DNA of 33,927 nucleotides. It comes from VMCP01 sp964408945 (GTDB taxonomy: Bacteria > Bacteroidota > Bacteroidia > NS11-12g > UBA955). The position numbers and the translations under genes are program-made. Under the pieces are notes generated by a model, which saw nothing but the letters and a program-made list of their open reading frames with translations, was not told the origin of the DNA and ran no database searches. Position 1 is the stretch's first letter, and every line of letters begins with the position of its first letter. The DNA lies in the NCBI GenBank assembly GCA_964408945.1, contig CAYPBJ010000024.1, positions 1 to 33,927 on the forward strand. Direction: 5' to 3'. Of this stretch, positions 18,060 through 25,731 are shown in pieces.

Positions 18060-20240
18060 TTATTGTTTTATTAATACATAGGAAGCGTTTTTGTCTGCTC
18101 CTATCAATCGGATGTAATAGGTTCCGGTTGAAATATCTCCTACATACAAAGCCTCTTCAGCTTGAATGTCTTTAGTCAAAATGATTTGTCCCAAAGAATT
18201 AAGCAATTCAATTTTTAGAGCTTCATTGTTATTGAAAGTGATGTTATCGAATGCCGGATTGGGTTGTGGTTGCCACAATTTAGATTCTAAATCTTGAGTA
18301 GAAGCTTTACCGCAATAAACACCAACAACCTTAGTAATTGCTGTGTCACACTTGTGGCAGGTATCAGTCATTATTAATTTAACCATATAAGCACCCCATG
18401 CAGGGAATCTATAATCAACCACTCTTGATGTTTTTATAGTGCTAGAACCTTCAATGTACCACTTGTACTTTACGCATCCATTGGCGAAATAAGGGGCTTC
18501 AAAAATCTTGACACATGAGTCATTAGCTGATGTATGCACACCAAAATCTTTACCTTGCAGGATACATTTGTTTATTGGTGTTGAGTCTTTGCAATTCACA
18601 TAAACTGTTTGGCAAATCCAAGTATCGCAATTCAAACACTCATTTTTCGCCCAGAAGCAAACGTTGTAGTAACCGTTTTCTTTGAAAGTAAACGTGTGAT
18701 TGGTTCCAGTTTCAAAATAGATCACCGTGTTTCCGCTCACAATTTTCATTTTCTGAACAATGCACGAATCCTTGGGAAGAGTAGATTCAAAACTGTAAGT
18801 TCTGCATCTGTTACCATAAGAAAAATCAAATCTGCTCCAATCACATTTGGTAGTCTTGATACAATCTGTTGACCATGTTGTGCAAATGGTAGTGTCGCAG
18901 CCTGTGCATAAATTCTTGAAATTCAAACAAATGGAATACTTACCATTTTGAGTTAGGGTGTATTCGTAATATCTGTAATTATTTGCAAGTGGTTTAATGA
19001 TTGTGTTGTTGACAACAGCTGTGATTTGGAAACAAGAATCATCAAATTCATTGATGCCAATTTTTAATTTCGGGCAGGTGGTCATTGCCACTTTGAAGCC
19101 CATATTGGTTGGCCATGTACATTTAGTCTTTTCAAAACAATTAACTACGGCATATTTCCAAATGGTTGTGTCGCATCCTGTGCACTTGTTCACATATCTA
19201 AACCCAAACGGATAATTTCCATTTTTAGTAACTCTGGTTGACCATCCACGCTTATTTTCAATTAAGGTATTTCCCCAATAAAAATCAATGCGAATACAAG
19301 AATCTTTGATTGCAGTTGCTTCCATCACAATTTTACCGCAAGAATCTTTTACGTTGGCATAACCTGTACTCAATTGATAATTTGACCAATTGCAAACCTT
19401 AGGAAGACAATCATTATATACCACCCCACAAATGGTGGTATCGCATTGCAAACAAGAATTGTAGGCAATCAAGCAATAATTTTGAGAATCTTTCGTGCTG
19501 AATTTATGGTCAATAACGTTGCCTTTGTATTTGGTATTATCTAAAACCCAATAGTATGAAATACAAGAATCAGAAGGTCCTGCCTCAAATCTAAATGCAT
19601 TGCATTTGTTGGTTATGTTAATTTTTGTTTTACTCCAGTCGCACTTTTTTGTTTGAGTAGAACATTTTACTGAGATGGTTTCACAAACTGTTTTAGAGCA
19701 ACTCGTAGTGCTATTTAAGGTCCATTTCACCGTTACGCAGGTCTTGTAAGTGCCATCTGTTGAATAAGTTTGTGAAGGATCAGCGTTGCTTGAAGTTGAA
19801 CCGTTTCCAAAATCCCAACTGTAAGTGTATTTCAAGCTGGAATTTGCACTGTTTTTGGGAGTTACGTTAAACTTGTATTTTCCGCAAGTTGCAGTGTCTT
19901 TTGTCACTGACATTACCACTTTTGTGGTATCACACGCACAAGCAGCAACTTTTATTTGTTGACAAATGGTAGTGTCCCACCTTTTGCAATTGTTTACAAC
20001 CTTCATACACAAAGTATAGGTACCGGCGGTAGAAAAGGTATATTTTAAACTACTAGTTTTACCAATAACGGTGTTACTTACTGACCATGATATGCTCTCG
20101 CAACTATCATAATAATAGGGGCTTGCATAAACGGTTAAGCACTGAGTTTGAGTTGAAAAACCAACCTTAGACTGAGCCGAAGAAGTACCTACAAATAATA
20201 GTAATAAGGACAATGACAAAATGCGTAGCAATGATTTCAT
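18060..20240 (-). CDS. Cysteine-rich PKD-like repeat surface protein with type IX sorting domain
   Basis: 726 residues from ATG 20240; the longer frame to 20336 lacks a signal peptide at its start. The signal peptide is MKSLLRILSLSLLLLFVGTSSAQ. Seven repeats of about 80-90 residues follow (24-101, 103-193, 200-278, 283-368, 374-460, 466-550, 559-643). Each resembles a PKD/Ig-like beta sandwich; the second has the canonical YSWDFGNGSTSSNADPSQTY. The template is C1 (CDWS), C2, C3 (DSC), C4 (Y-x-x-C), C5-x-x-C6-DTTI-C7 and C8. All 48 cysteines fit it. A type A sorting domain (PQPNPAFDNITF, then ISTGTYYIRL) ends the protein. It should be exported and exposed at the surface, stabilised by disulfides. 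The role is unknown; adhesion is a guess. Confidence 0.88.
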   Translation of the reverse strand: MKSLLRILSLSLLLLFVGTSSAQSKVGFSTQTQCLTVYASPYYYDSCESISWSVSNTVIGKTSSLKYTFSTAGTYTLCMKVVNNCKRWDTTICQQIKVAACACDTTKVVMSVTKDTATCGKYKFNVTPKNSANSSLKYTYSWDFGNGSTSSNADPSQTYSTDGTYKTCVTVKWTLNSTTSCSKTVCETISVKCSTQTKKCDWSKTKINITNKCNAFRFEAGPSDSCISYYWVLDNTKYKGNVIDHKFSTKDSQNYCLIAYNSCLQCDTTICGVVYNDCLPKVCNWSNYQLSTGYANVKDSCGKIVMEATAIKDSCIRIDFYWGNTLIENKRGWSTRVTKNGNYPFGFRYVNKCTGCDTTIWKYAVVNCFEKTKCTWPTNMGFKVAMTTCPKLKIGINEFDDSCFQITAVVNNTIIKPLANNYRYYEYTLTQNGKYSICLNFKNLCTGCDTTICTTWSTDCIKTTKCDWSRFDFSYGNRCRTYSFESTLPKDSCIVQKMKIVSGNTVIYFETGTNHTFTFKENGYYNVCFWAKNECLNCDTWICQTVYVNCKDSTPINKCILQGKDFGVHTSANDSCVKIFEAPYFANGCVKYKWYIEGSSTIKTSRVVDYRFPAWGAYMVKLIMTDTCHKCDTAITKVVGVYCGKASTQDLESKLWQPQPNPAFDNITFNNNEALKIELLNSLGQIILTKDIQAEEALYVGDISTGTYYIRLIGADKNASYVLIKQ

Positions 20241-20268
20241 GGATTTTGTGTTTAATTTATTTGTTATA

Positions 20269-20276
20269 CAAAAATA
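20269..20276 (-). promoter_or_regulatory. -7 promoter box of the cysteine-rich repeat protein
   Basis: TATTTTTG on the minus strand, an exact TAnnTTTG, 28 bases before the ATG at 20240. It supports 20240 over the upstream in-frame starts. Confidence 0.5.
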
Positions 20277-20328
20277 TGGTATATGACGTATTGAATTATC
20301 TTTTCGTTGTATTGGAACTGTAAAAAAA

Positions 20329-21453
20329 TCAATCAATTAACATCAATTCTGAAATTATATAATCTGATATAAGTTTTCCATCATTTGTAAGGGATATGGA
20401 TTCCTCGTATTCTGTAATCCAACCGTTTAGAGCTGCGGTTTTTAAAAAATGAATATTACTGGATTTGAATTTTTCTGAACATACTCCTAAATCGCTCGTT
20501 TGAAGTCCTTCGCTGGTTCTTAATTTGGTCATAATGAGTTCGTTGCAACGCTCAATTGAGTTTAGGTTCTCGATTTCTACCGATGGGAAACCTGTTTTTT
20601 CTCCTTCAATGTAAAGAGCATTATTGCTGATATTCCAACTTCGAGTAAGTTCGCCATCAAACGAGTGTGCCGATGGCCCAAATCCTAAATAAGGTGATCC
20701 CTTCCAATAATTGGAATTGTGTTTTGATCTGTGTCCAGGCTTGCAGTAATTGCTGATTTCGTATGCATCCCAGCCAAATTCTAGCATCAATTTTTGCAAG
20801 AGCATAAAATCTTCAGCCATTCGTTCATCTGCGGGTTCTTGAACTTGTTTTTTCTTGACCTGATTTGCCAATGCAGTTTTAGGTTCTACCGTTAATGCAT
20901 AAGCAGATAAATGGTTTATTCCTGAGGTTAGCGCCCACCGAAGTTCGTTTTCCCATTCCTGAATTGATTTCCAGGGAGTTCCGTAGATTAAATCTAAGGT
21001 TAGGTTTTGAAATCCAGTTTCTACGGCTAGTTGAACAGATTTTTTGGATTGTTCAGCAAGGTGATTTCGATTCATCAACTGCAATTCAGTATCGTTGAGA
21101 GATTGAACTCCAATGCTCAGTCTATTAATGCCTAGTTCCAACCAAGTTTGTAATTGGGGTAAAGTGATGTCTTCTGGGTTGCATTCTAAAGTGATTTCCT
21201 GAATTTCAGAGAGGTTGAAGGAAGAATTTAGGGCATTAAAAATTTGAAGAAGTTCATCTTTTTCCAAAAGAGACGGTGTGCCTCCCCCAAAATAGATGGT
21301 TTCAAGTTTCAGTTGCTTATTTTTCTTACGATCAATTTCCACCAAAAGCGCTTCAATAAATTCATTTTTGAGCCTTAGGGAAGTGCTGAAATGGAAGTTG
21401 CAATAGTGGCACGCTTTTCTGCAAAAGGGAATGTGCAAATAGATGCCCGACAT
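20329..21453 (-). CDS. hemW: Radical SAM heme chaperone HemW
   Basis: 374 residues. The N-terminus GIYLHIPFCRKACHYCNF holds the radical-SAM CxxxCxxC cluster ligands (Cys 11, 15, 18). It is followed by YFGGGTPSLLE and LTLECNPEDIT, the HemN/HemW SAM-binding segments. The sequence NRLSIGVQSLNDTELQLMNR and a C-terminal HemN domain complete the family. HemW lacks coproporphyrinogen oxidase activity and is thought to deliver heme to respiratory enzymes. It was formerly mis-annotated as HemN. It is divergent from the DUF4271-hemD pair, so two heme-related functions share a 37-base intergenic space. Confidence 0.93.
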   Translation of the reverse strand: MSGIYLHIPFCRKACHYCNFHFSTSLRLKNEFIEALLVEIDRKKNKQLKLETIYFGGGTPSLLEKDELLQIFNALNSSFNLSEIQEITLECNPEDITLPQLQTWLELGINRLSIGVQSLNDTELQLMNRNHLAEQSKKSVQLAVETGFQNLTLDLIYGTPWKSIQEWENELRWALTSGINHLSAYALTVEPKTALANQVKKKQVQEPADERMAEDFMLLQKLMLEFGWDAYEISNYCKPGHRSKHNSNYWKGSPYLGFGPSAHSFDGELTRSWNISNNALYIEGEKTGFPSVEIENLNSIERCNELIMTKLRTSEGLQTSDLGVCSEKFKSSNIHFLKTAALNGWITEYEESISLTNDGKLISDYIISELMLID

Positions 21454-21468
21454 AGTGCGAAGTTATTG

Positions 21469-21476
21469 TATTTTTG
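21469..21476 (+). promoter_or_regulatory. -7 promoter box of DUF4271-hemD
   Basis: TATTTTTG, an exact TAnnTTTG, 14 bases upstream of the ATG at 21491. It supports choosing 21491 over the in-frame 21443, which would place the promoter inside the gene. Confidence 0.55.
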
Positions 21477-21490
21477 CGAATCTGACTTTT

Positions 21491-22441
21491 ATGAGCTCAA
21501 AGGTTAAGTGGCTATTTTTTTGGTTTCTTTGGATGCTAACAGCCCAATCTTCTGGATTGATGGCTCAATCAGCACTAGATGCTCCACCTGAAACTGTGTC
21601 AGATACTGTTCAATTGCTTGATAGCAATGCCATTAAATACAGTAGGGCGGGATTTAGATTTTGGGATTCTGTTTCGAAGGATTCTGGTTCAGGAAGATTC
21701 AAAAGTGCATTAAATTGGCAAACGCCCACGGTTAAGGTTGATCGGGTTTTTGAGCCATACTCACCTTTTATTCATGAAACCTATTTGAGAATATCGAGAG
21801 TCAAGTTTTGGTTCTTTGCCGTGAGCATCTTCATAATCTTGTATTATCTCTATTTCAGAGCTGCTTTTGCCAAACAATTTCAGCTAAGAATGAGCAGTTT
21901 TACCAAACAGTATTACTTTGAAGATTTGATGCGAGAACAAGCCATAAGTTCAGCTGCTGGTAGCGTGCACGCCTTCAATTTAGGACTGTTGGTTTTCTGT
22001 CAAGGAATTCTGCTTTATTTGGTTGCTGCAGATTACAACAGATTGAACAGCATTTACACGTTCATTCTTGCTATCATTGCTACTGGTATTTTCAATGGTT
22101 TATTGCTCTTTACGCAGTACATATTCACTCAAAGTATGGATATGGGAGGGGTCTTGTTGCGTCAATTTCAAAGGCAAATAAATGTCAATATGTTATTCGC
22201 GTTCATTTGCATGCCTGTATTTCTTCTAAGTTATTACAATGCTGACTACTCCAATAATTCATTGTGGTTGAAAATCATTTATTCGTCTTTAATTATTTGG
22301 ATATCAATTCGTTTATTGTACCAAGTTTATGGATTAATAAAAGATAACACTATAAATTTCACTTCAATTTTGTACCTTTGCACCTTGGAAATTATCCCTT
22401 ATTTGCTTTTAATAAAGTTTTTAGGAATAAACATATCATAA
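21491..22441 (+). CDS. DUF4271 membrane protein
   Basis: 316 residues. A signal-like hydrophobic N-terminus (MSSKVKWLFFWFLWMLTAQ) and a polar segment of about 80 residues are followed by about six membrane helices. The first is KFWFFAVSIFIILYYLYF and the last ends the protein at FLGINIS. The pattern of a polar linker, then FAKQFQLRMSSFTKQYYFEDLMREQ, then several helices is that of DUF4271, a Bacteroidota-specific family. No function is established. It lies 3 bases upstream of hemD, an order I associate with this phylum, so a link to heme supply or the envelope is possible. The start at 21491 is supported by the promoter position. Confidence 0.85.
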   Translation: MSSKVKWLFFWFLWMLTAQSSGLMAQSALDAPPETVSDTVQLLDSNAIKYSRAGFRFWDSVSKDSGSGRFKSALNWQTPTVKVDRVFEPYSPFIHETYLRISRVKFWFFAVSIFIILYYLYFRAAFAKQFQLRMSSFTKQYYFEDLMREQAISSAAGSVHAFNLGLLVFCQGILLYLVAADYNRLNSIYTFILAIIATGIFNGLLLFTQYIFTQSMDMGGVLLRQFQRQINVNMLFAFICMPVFLLSYYNADYSNNSLWLKIIYSSLIIWISIRLLYQVYGLIKDNTINFTSILYLCTLEIIPYLLLIKFLGINIS

Positions 22442-22444
22442 TTC

Positions 22445-23206
22445 ATGTACCCGGAAAGAGAAACCAAAGTCAAATCCATTCTGATCACTCAACCCCCGCC
22501 AGAACCGGGTAGAAACGTGTATGAAGAGTTTGCAAAAAAGTACAAAATCACCATTGATTTCAGGGCGTTTATTCACATTGAACCACTAACACCCAAAGAA
22601 ATCAGAAAGCAAAAAGTCAATTTTGCTGATTTTTCTGCAGTAATCTTTAATTCAAAAAATGCCGTAGATTATTTCTTTTCTTTGGCTCAAGAAATGAAGG
22701 TGGAAATTTCTCCCGAGATGAAGTATTTTTCCATCAATGAGAATGTTTCTAATTACGTTCAGAAATACATTGTGCCGCGTAAACGTAAAATGTTTACATC
22801 CAAAGGAAATGAAAAAGATTTTCTGACCCTATTCAAAACCCATAAGAAAGAAAAATTCTTGTTTCCTTGCAGCGATATTCGTAAACCGAGCATCCCAGAT
22901 TACTTCACTCAAAACGAATTTGATTTCACCGAAGTCATCATTTATCGCACAGTTTCTTCAGATTTAAGCGATCTAGAAAATGTGTTTTACGATGTAATTG
23001 TATTCTTTTCGCCTGCCGATATCAAATCATTGTATGACAACTTCCCTGGGTTTGTTCAGAATAAAACCAGAATAGCTGGCTTTGGAAGTTCTACACAGCA
23101 GGCCATCGAAGAACACAATCTTATCTTAGATATTCCTGCGCCGGCAGTGAATATACCAAGTATGGTTGCTGCTTTGGAAGACTATTTGTCAAGAGTGAAT
23201 AAGTAA
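22445..23206 (+). CDS. hemD: Uroporphyrinogen-III synthase
   Basis: 253 residues. It closes hydroxymethylbilane to uroporphyrinogen III, the branch-point step of heme and other tetrapyrroles. The opening SILITQPPPEPGRNVYEEFA, the middle FSAVIFNSKNAVDYFF and the later DVIVFFSPADIKSLYDNFP plus IAGFGSSTQQAIEEHNL follow the two-lobed fold of HemD. HemD is poorly conserved in sequence; these positions and its neighbour DUF4271 make the call good. The last 25 bases overlap the convergent methyltransferase gene. The N-terminal residues MYPERETK are less certain than the rest. Confidence 0.88.
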   Translation: MYPERETKVKSILITQPPPEPGRNVYEEFAKKYKITIDFRAFIHIEPLTPKEIRKQKVNFADFSAVIFNSKNAVDYFFSLAQEMKVEISPEMKYFSINENVSNYVQKYIVPRKRKMFTSKGNEKDFLTLFKTHKKEKFLFPCSDIRKPSIPDYFTQNEFDFTEVIIYRTVSSDLSDLENVFYDVIVFFSPADIKSLYDNFPGFVQNKTRIAGFGSSTQQAIEEHNLILDIPAPAVNIPSMVAALEDYLSRVNK

Positions 23207-24423
23207 AGGCCCACCCAGGCCTTAAATTCTGAGTCACTTTTGGTGATGAAAATCACCCTATTTCCTCCGTCTTTAATACCCAATATTTTTAATAGGTCGT
23301 GACCCTTCATGCCACCGCAATCTCTAGCAGTGACCGTTGCTTGGGCAATATTTTGATCTTTCAAAGTGCGTTTTAATTCCTTTAAACTTCCCGTGAATTC
23401 AAATTCTACCCTTAAAGTTCTTCCCAAATAATTTGGAAAGGTACATTTGCCTACAAATAATGTGCCTTGTGTGGTCACAGAAACCAAGTCGGGGTGCTCT
23501 CTGAACTTCTCATTCAACCCCAATACATTTATATGTCCGTGAGGCTCAAAAATGAAATCCAATCCGTCACTTTTTTCCCCTATTTGTGCTAAATCATCAA
23601 CTTCATGGAAAATGTCAGCATGTCCTTTTTCAGTGATATTTACCGCGCTGCGGAGGATGTTTTGAGCGCCTAGTGGATGTACTTCAACCAACAATTCCTT
23701 GACCTCCGATTTGTACATCACGCTGTAAAAGTGCAATTCGCCAGGCAACCACTTTCTAATTTCTCGAAAATCAGTAGCTGGACTTAACTTGATGAGCCAT
23801 CGGTTGCAGAGATTGCCGTATTTTTCAATTAACTCAATGATGTTGGGTTGGAAAATAGAAAAATTGCCTCCCAATCGTTCGTTTTCCTGGCGGCGGTCAG
23901 GATCAACATAAATGAGGTCAATGGATGGTTCAATTCCGTGAACTGATAAATATTCTTCGGCAGTAAAGGTGAGCCGTTTATATTTACTCAGTTGTTCAGC
24001 GGGTAGGGTTTTATGGAAGTTGAATTCAACCAGTTGGTTAAGGGCCCCATTCGGGTCTAAGCTTTTAACTGCGCATCCCATTTTTAACCATGCCCAATCA
24101 TCAATTCCCAATCCACCGGTGAGGCTTAACATTTTTTTGGATGAAAAAAAGCCCGCTTTCCAAAGGGCCACCGATTCTGAGGTTGATTGTTCTAAGCTTC
24201 GTTGTTCGAATAAACATCCAACAGAAACAAAAGAGGGCAATTTCTTGATAGCCTTTTCTTTGAGTTTGTATTGTTCTAAAGCCAAAGGTAAGAATTCACC
24301 GAACTTTTTCTGCAGTTCACCGAGTGAAGGCATTTTTTGCGGTGATTTTTCCGAATTAATCAACGACAAAGCAAGAGAAATGTCCTCAAAAGCGTTTACT
24401 TTGTAAATTAATTCAGAAATCAT
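23182..24423 (-). CDS. THUMP-like class I SAM-dependent methyltransferase
   Basis: 413 residues from ATG 24423. A helical N-terminal region leads to FEQRSLEQSTSESVALWKA, then SAM motif I LTGGLGIDDWAW (101-112), SLDPN (122-126) and the motif IV region LIYVDPDRR (170-178). The C-terminal 80 or so residues (DCGGMKGHDLLKILGIKDGG) form the THUMP-like domain of this Bacteroidota family. The substrate is probably an RNA base, but this is inferred from architecture. The frame is open to 24528, but that extension would run through the lipoprotein gene on the opposite strand and has no family similarity. Its ATG shares the palindrome CATG with that lipoprotein start. Confidence 0.85.
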   Translation of the reverse strand: MISELIYKVNAFEDISLALSLINSEKSPQKMPSLGELQKKFGEFLPLALEQYKLKEKAIKKLPSFVSVGCLFEQRSLEQSTSESVALWKAGFFSSKKMLSLTGGLGIDDWAWLKMGCAVKSLDPNGALNQLVEFNFHKTLPAEQLSKYKRLTFTAEEYLSVHGIEPSIDLIYVDPDRRQENERLGGNFSIFQPNIIELIEKYGNLCNRWLIKLSPATDFREIRKWLPGELHFYSVMYKSEVKELLVEVHPLGAQNILRSAVNITEKGHADIFHEVDDLAQIGEKSDGLDFIFEPHGHINVLGLNEKFREHPDLVSVTTQGTLFVGKCTFPNYLGRTLRVEFEFTGSLKELKRTLKDQNIAQATVTARDCGGMKGHDLLKILGIKDGGNRVIFITKSDSEFKAWVGLYLFTLDK

Positions 24424-24541
24424 GAAGACTGCAAAATTAATCGCAATTATTGGTATCGCTGCAACCTTATTCTCGGCATGTGGCGTTCGTAAGAAAGACA
24501 AATGCCCAAGCATGGGTGAGAGAATCACCCTTGTAAAGTAA
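24422..24541 (+). CDS. Tiny lipoprotein (39 residues) upstream of ytxJ
   Basis: An ORF of 40 codons starting at the ATG inside CATG: a lysine, a hydrophobic stretch and the lipobox LFSAC place the lipidated cysteine at residue 20. The mature peptide has only 20 residues (CGVRKKDKCPSMGERITLVK), basic, with a second cysteine at position 28. It ends 4 bases before ytxJ, so the two are almost certainly cotranscribed. I recall similarly small Lys/Cys lipoproteins in Bacteroidota but cannot name a family. A near-match to the -7 box (TTACTTTG, 24396-24403) lies 18 bases before the start. Function unknown. Confidence 0.72.
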   Translation: MKTAKLIAIIGIAATLFSACGVRKKDKCPSMGERITLVK

Positions 24542-24545
24542 TTCC

Positions 24546-24884
24546 ATGAACGGTTGGCAAGATTTATTGAGCACTGAACAAGTAGATCAAGCCGTTCAAA
24601 ACTCGGCCAATAAAACAGTGGTGTTTTTTAAACATTCTACCCGCTGTTCCATTTCTACGATGGCTAAAAAACGACTTGAGTCGTTGGATTCATCTGAGTT
24701 ATCAAAGGCTGATTTTTACTATCTAGATCTAATCGCTCACCGTGATGTTTCCAACTACATTGCTGAAAAATTGCACGTCTATCACGAATCCCCTCAAATC
24801 ATTGTGGTGAAAAATGGAGAGTGCACTTACGACGCTTCGCACATGGAAATTAGCAGCCGCGACTTGATTCAAGAAGTATCATGA
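24546..24884 (+). CDS. ytxJ: Bacillithiol system redox protein YtxJ
   Basis: 112 residues with a thioredoxin-like fold. TVVFFKHSTRCSISTMAKKR carries the single active cysteine (Cys34, CSIS) that marks the YtxJ family, a monothiol bacilliredoxin-like protein linked to bacillithiol. The segment ESPQIIVVKNGE corresponds to the cis-Pro loop. It would act in the cytoplasm in exchanging or removing bacillithiol from protein thiols (family knowledge, not shown here). Four bases separate it from the lipoprotein, and its stop overlaps the start of the thioesterase gene (ATGA), indicating one coupled operon. Confidence 0.92.
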   Translation: MNGWQDLLSTEQVDQAVQNSANKTVVFFKHSTRCSISTMAKKRLESLDSSELSKADFYYLDLIAHRDVSNYIAEKLHVYHESPQIIVVKNGECTYDASHMEISSRDLIQEVS

Positions 24885-25276
24885 TTCCGGTTTTTAATTT
24901 GGGGGACGAAACTCAGTTGACTTTTATGGTAACTGAGTCTGATTTGGCCTCATTCAACGGGGAGAGAGTGCATCCATTTTATTCCACTTTTTCCTTAGGA
25001 CGGGATGCTGAGTGGACATGTAGGCAATTTGTTCTTCAAATGAAGGAGGAAAACGAAGAGGGAATTGGTACTTTTTTGAATATCAAGCACGCTTCTCCTG
25101 CTTTATTGGGGGAACAAGTAACCATAACAGCAAAAATCACCAGACTTGAAGGAAATAGCATAGATTGTGATTTTTGGGTACATGCCGGCGAACGGTTGGT
25201 TGCTCAAGGAGAACAAGGCCAAAAAATATTGAAAAAAGAAAAAGTTCAAAGATTGATTGAACAAATAACCCCATGA
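24881..25276 (+). CDS. Hotdog-fold thioesterase, FlK-like
   Basis: 131 residues. The second half (IKHASPALLGEQVTITAKIT, then RLVAQGEQGQKILKKEKV) is the pattern of hotdog thioesterases related to fluoroacetyl-CoA thioesterase FlK. Thr36, Glu44 and His70 have exactly the spacing of the FlK triad Thr42-Glu50-His76 (8 and 26 residues apart, constant offset of 6). The sequence around Thr36 and Glu44 (STFSLGRDAEWTCRQ) fits the substrate helix. The substrate is not predictable; a short acyl-CoA or acyl-thiol is likely. It overlaps ytxJ by 4 bases upstream and smpB by 4 bases downstream. Confidence 0.72.
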   Translation: MIPVFNLGDETQLTFMVTESDLASFNGERVHPFYSTFSLGRDAEWTCRQFVLQMKEENEEGIGTFLNIKHASPALLGEQVTITAKITRLEGNSIDCDFWVHAGERLVAQGEQGQKILKKEKVQRLIEQITP

Positions 25277-25731
25277 GTAAAGGAACCAAAAAAATTGAAA
25301 TTCACAACCGAAAAGCATCGTTCAATTATCACATTGAAGAACGGTTTGAGGCGGGCATGGAATTGCGAGGTTCCGAGGTTAAATCCATCCGAAGCAATTC
25401 GGTGAATATGGGCGATGGTTATTGTTATTTGGAAAACGGGGAGTTGTTCCTAAAGAATATGCACATTTCGGAATGGAAACAGGCCAGCTATGACGCTCAC
25501 GAACCCCTAAGAGACCGCAAACTCCTACTCAACAAACGTGAACTATCACGTATCGAAGGGCGAATCAAATCGAAAGGATACGCTGTTTTTCCTGTTCGAC
25601 TTTTTGAAAGCGACCGTGGTTTTTTTAAGTTAGAAATTGGCTTAGGTCAGGGTAAAAAGACTTTTGACAAGCGAGAAGATATCAAAGAAAAGGACATTAA
25701 AAGAGATCTTGATCGAGGCGGACGTTATTGA
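25273..25731 (+). CDS. smpB: SsrA-binding protein SmpB
   Basis: 152 residues. SmpB binds tmRNA and brings it to stalled ribosomes for trans-translation. Seen: IEIHNRKASFNYHIEERFEAG, MELRGSEVKSIRSNSVNMGD, HEPLRDRKLLLNKREL and the basic C-terminal tail KKTFDKREDIKEKDIKRDLD that enters the mRNA path. All family landmarks and the length are normal. It starts in the ATGA stop/start overlap with the thioesterase gene. The last 7 bases overlap the convergent toxin gene. The tmRNA gene itself is not in the window. Confidence 0.97.
   Translation: MSKGTKKIEIHNRKASFNYHIEERFEAGMELRGSEVKSIRSNSVNMGDGYCYLENGELFLKNMHISEWKQASYDAHEPLRDRKLLLNKRELSRIEGRIKSKGYAVFPVRLFESDRGFFKLEIGLGQGKKTFDKREDIKEKDIKRDLDRGGRY

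Noticed and set aside
20241..20336. N-terminal extension of the cysteine-rich repeat protein by 32 residues
   Set aside because: The signal peptide begins at 20240 and a -7 box lies at 20269-20276 inside the would-be extension.
24424..24528. N-terminal extension of the methyltransferase by 35 residues
   Set aside because: It has no family-like sequence and overlaps the whole signal region of the tiny lipoprotein on the other strand; ATG 24423 is the better start.
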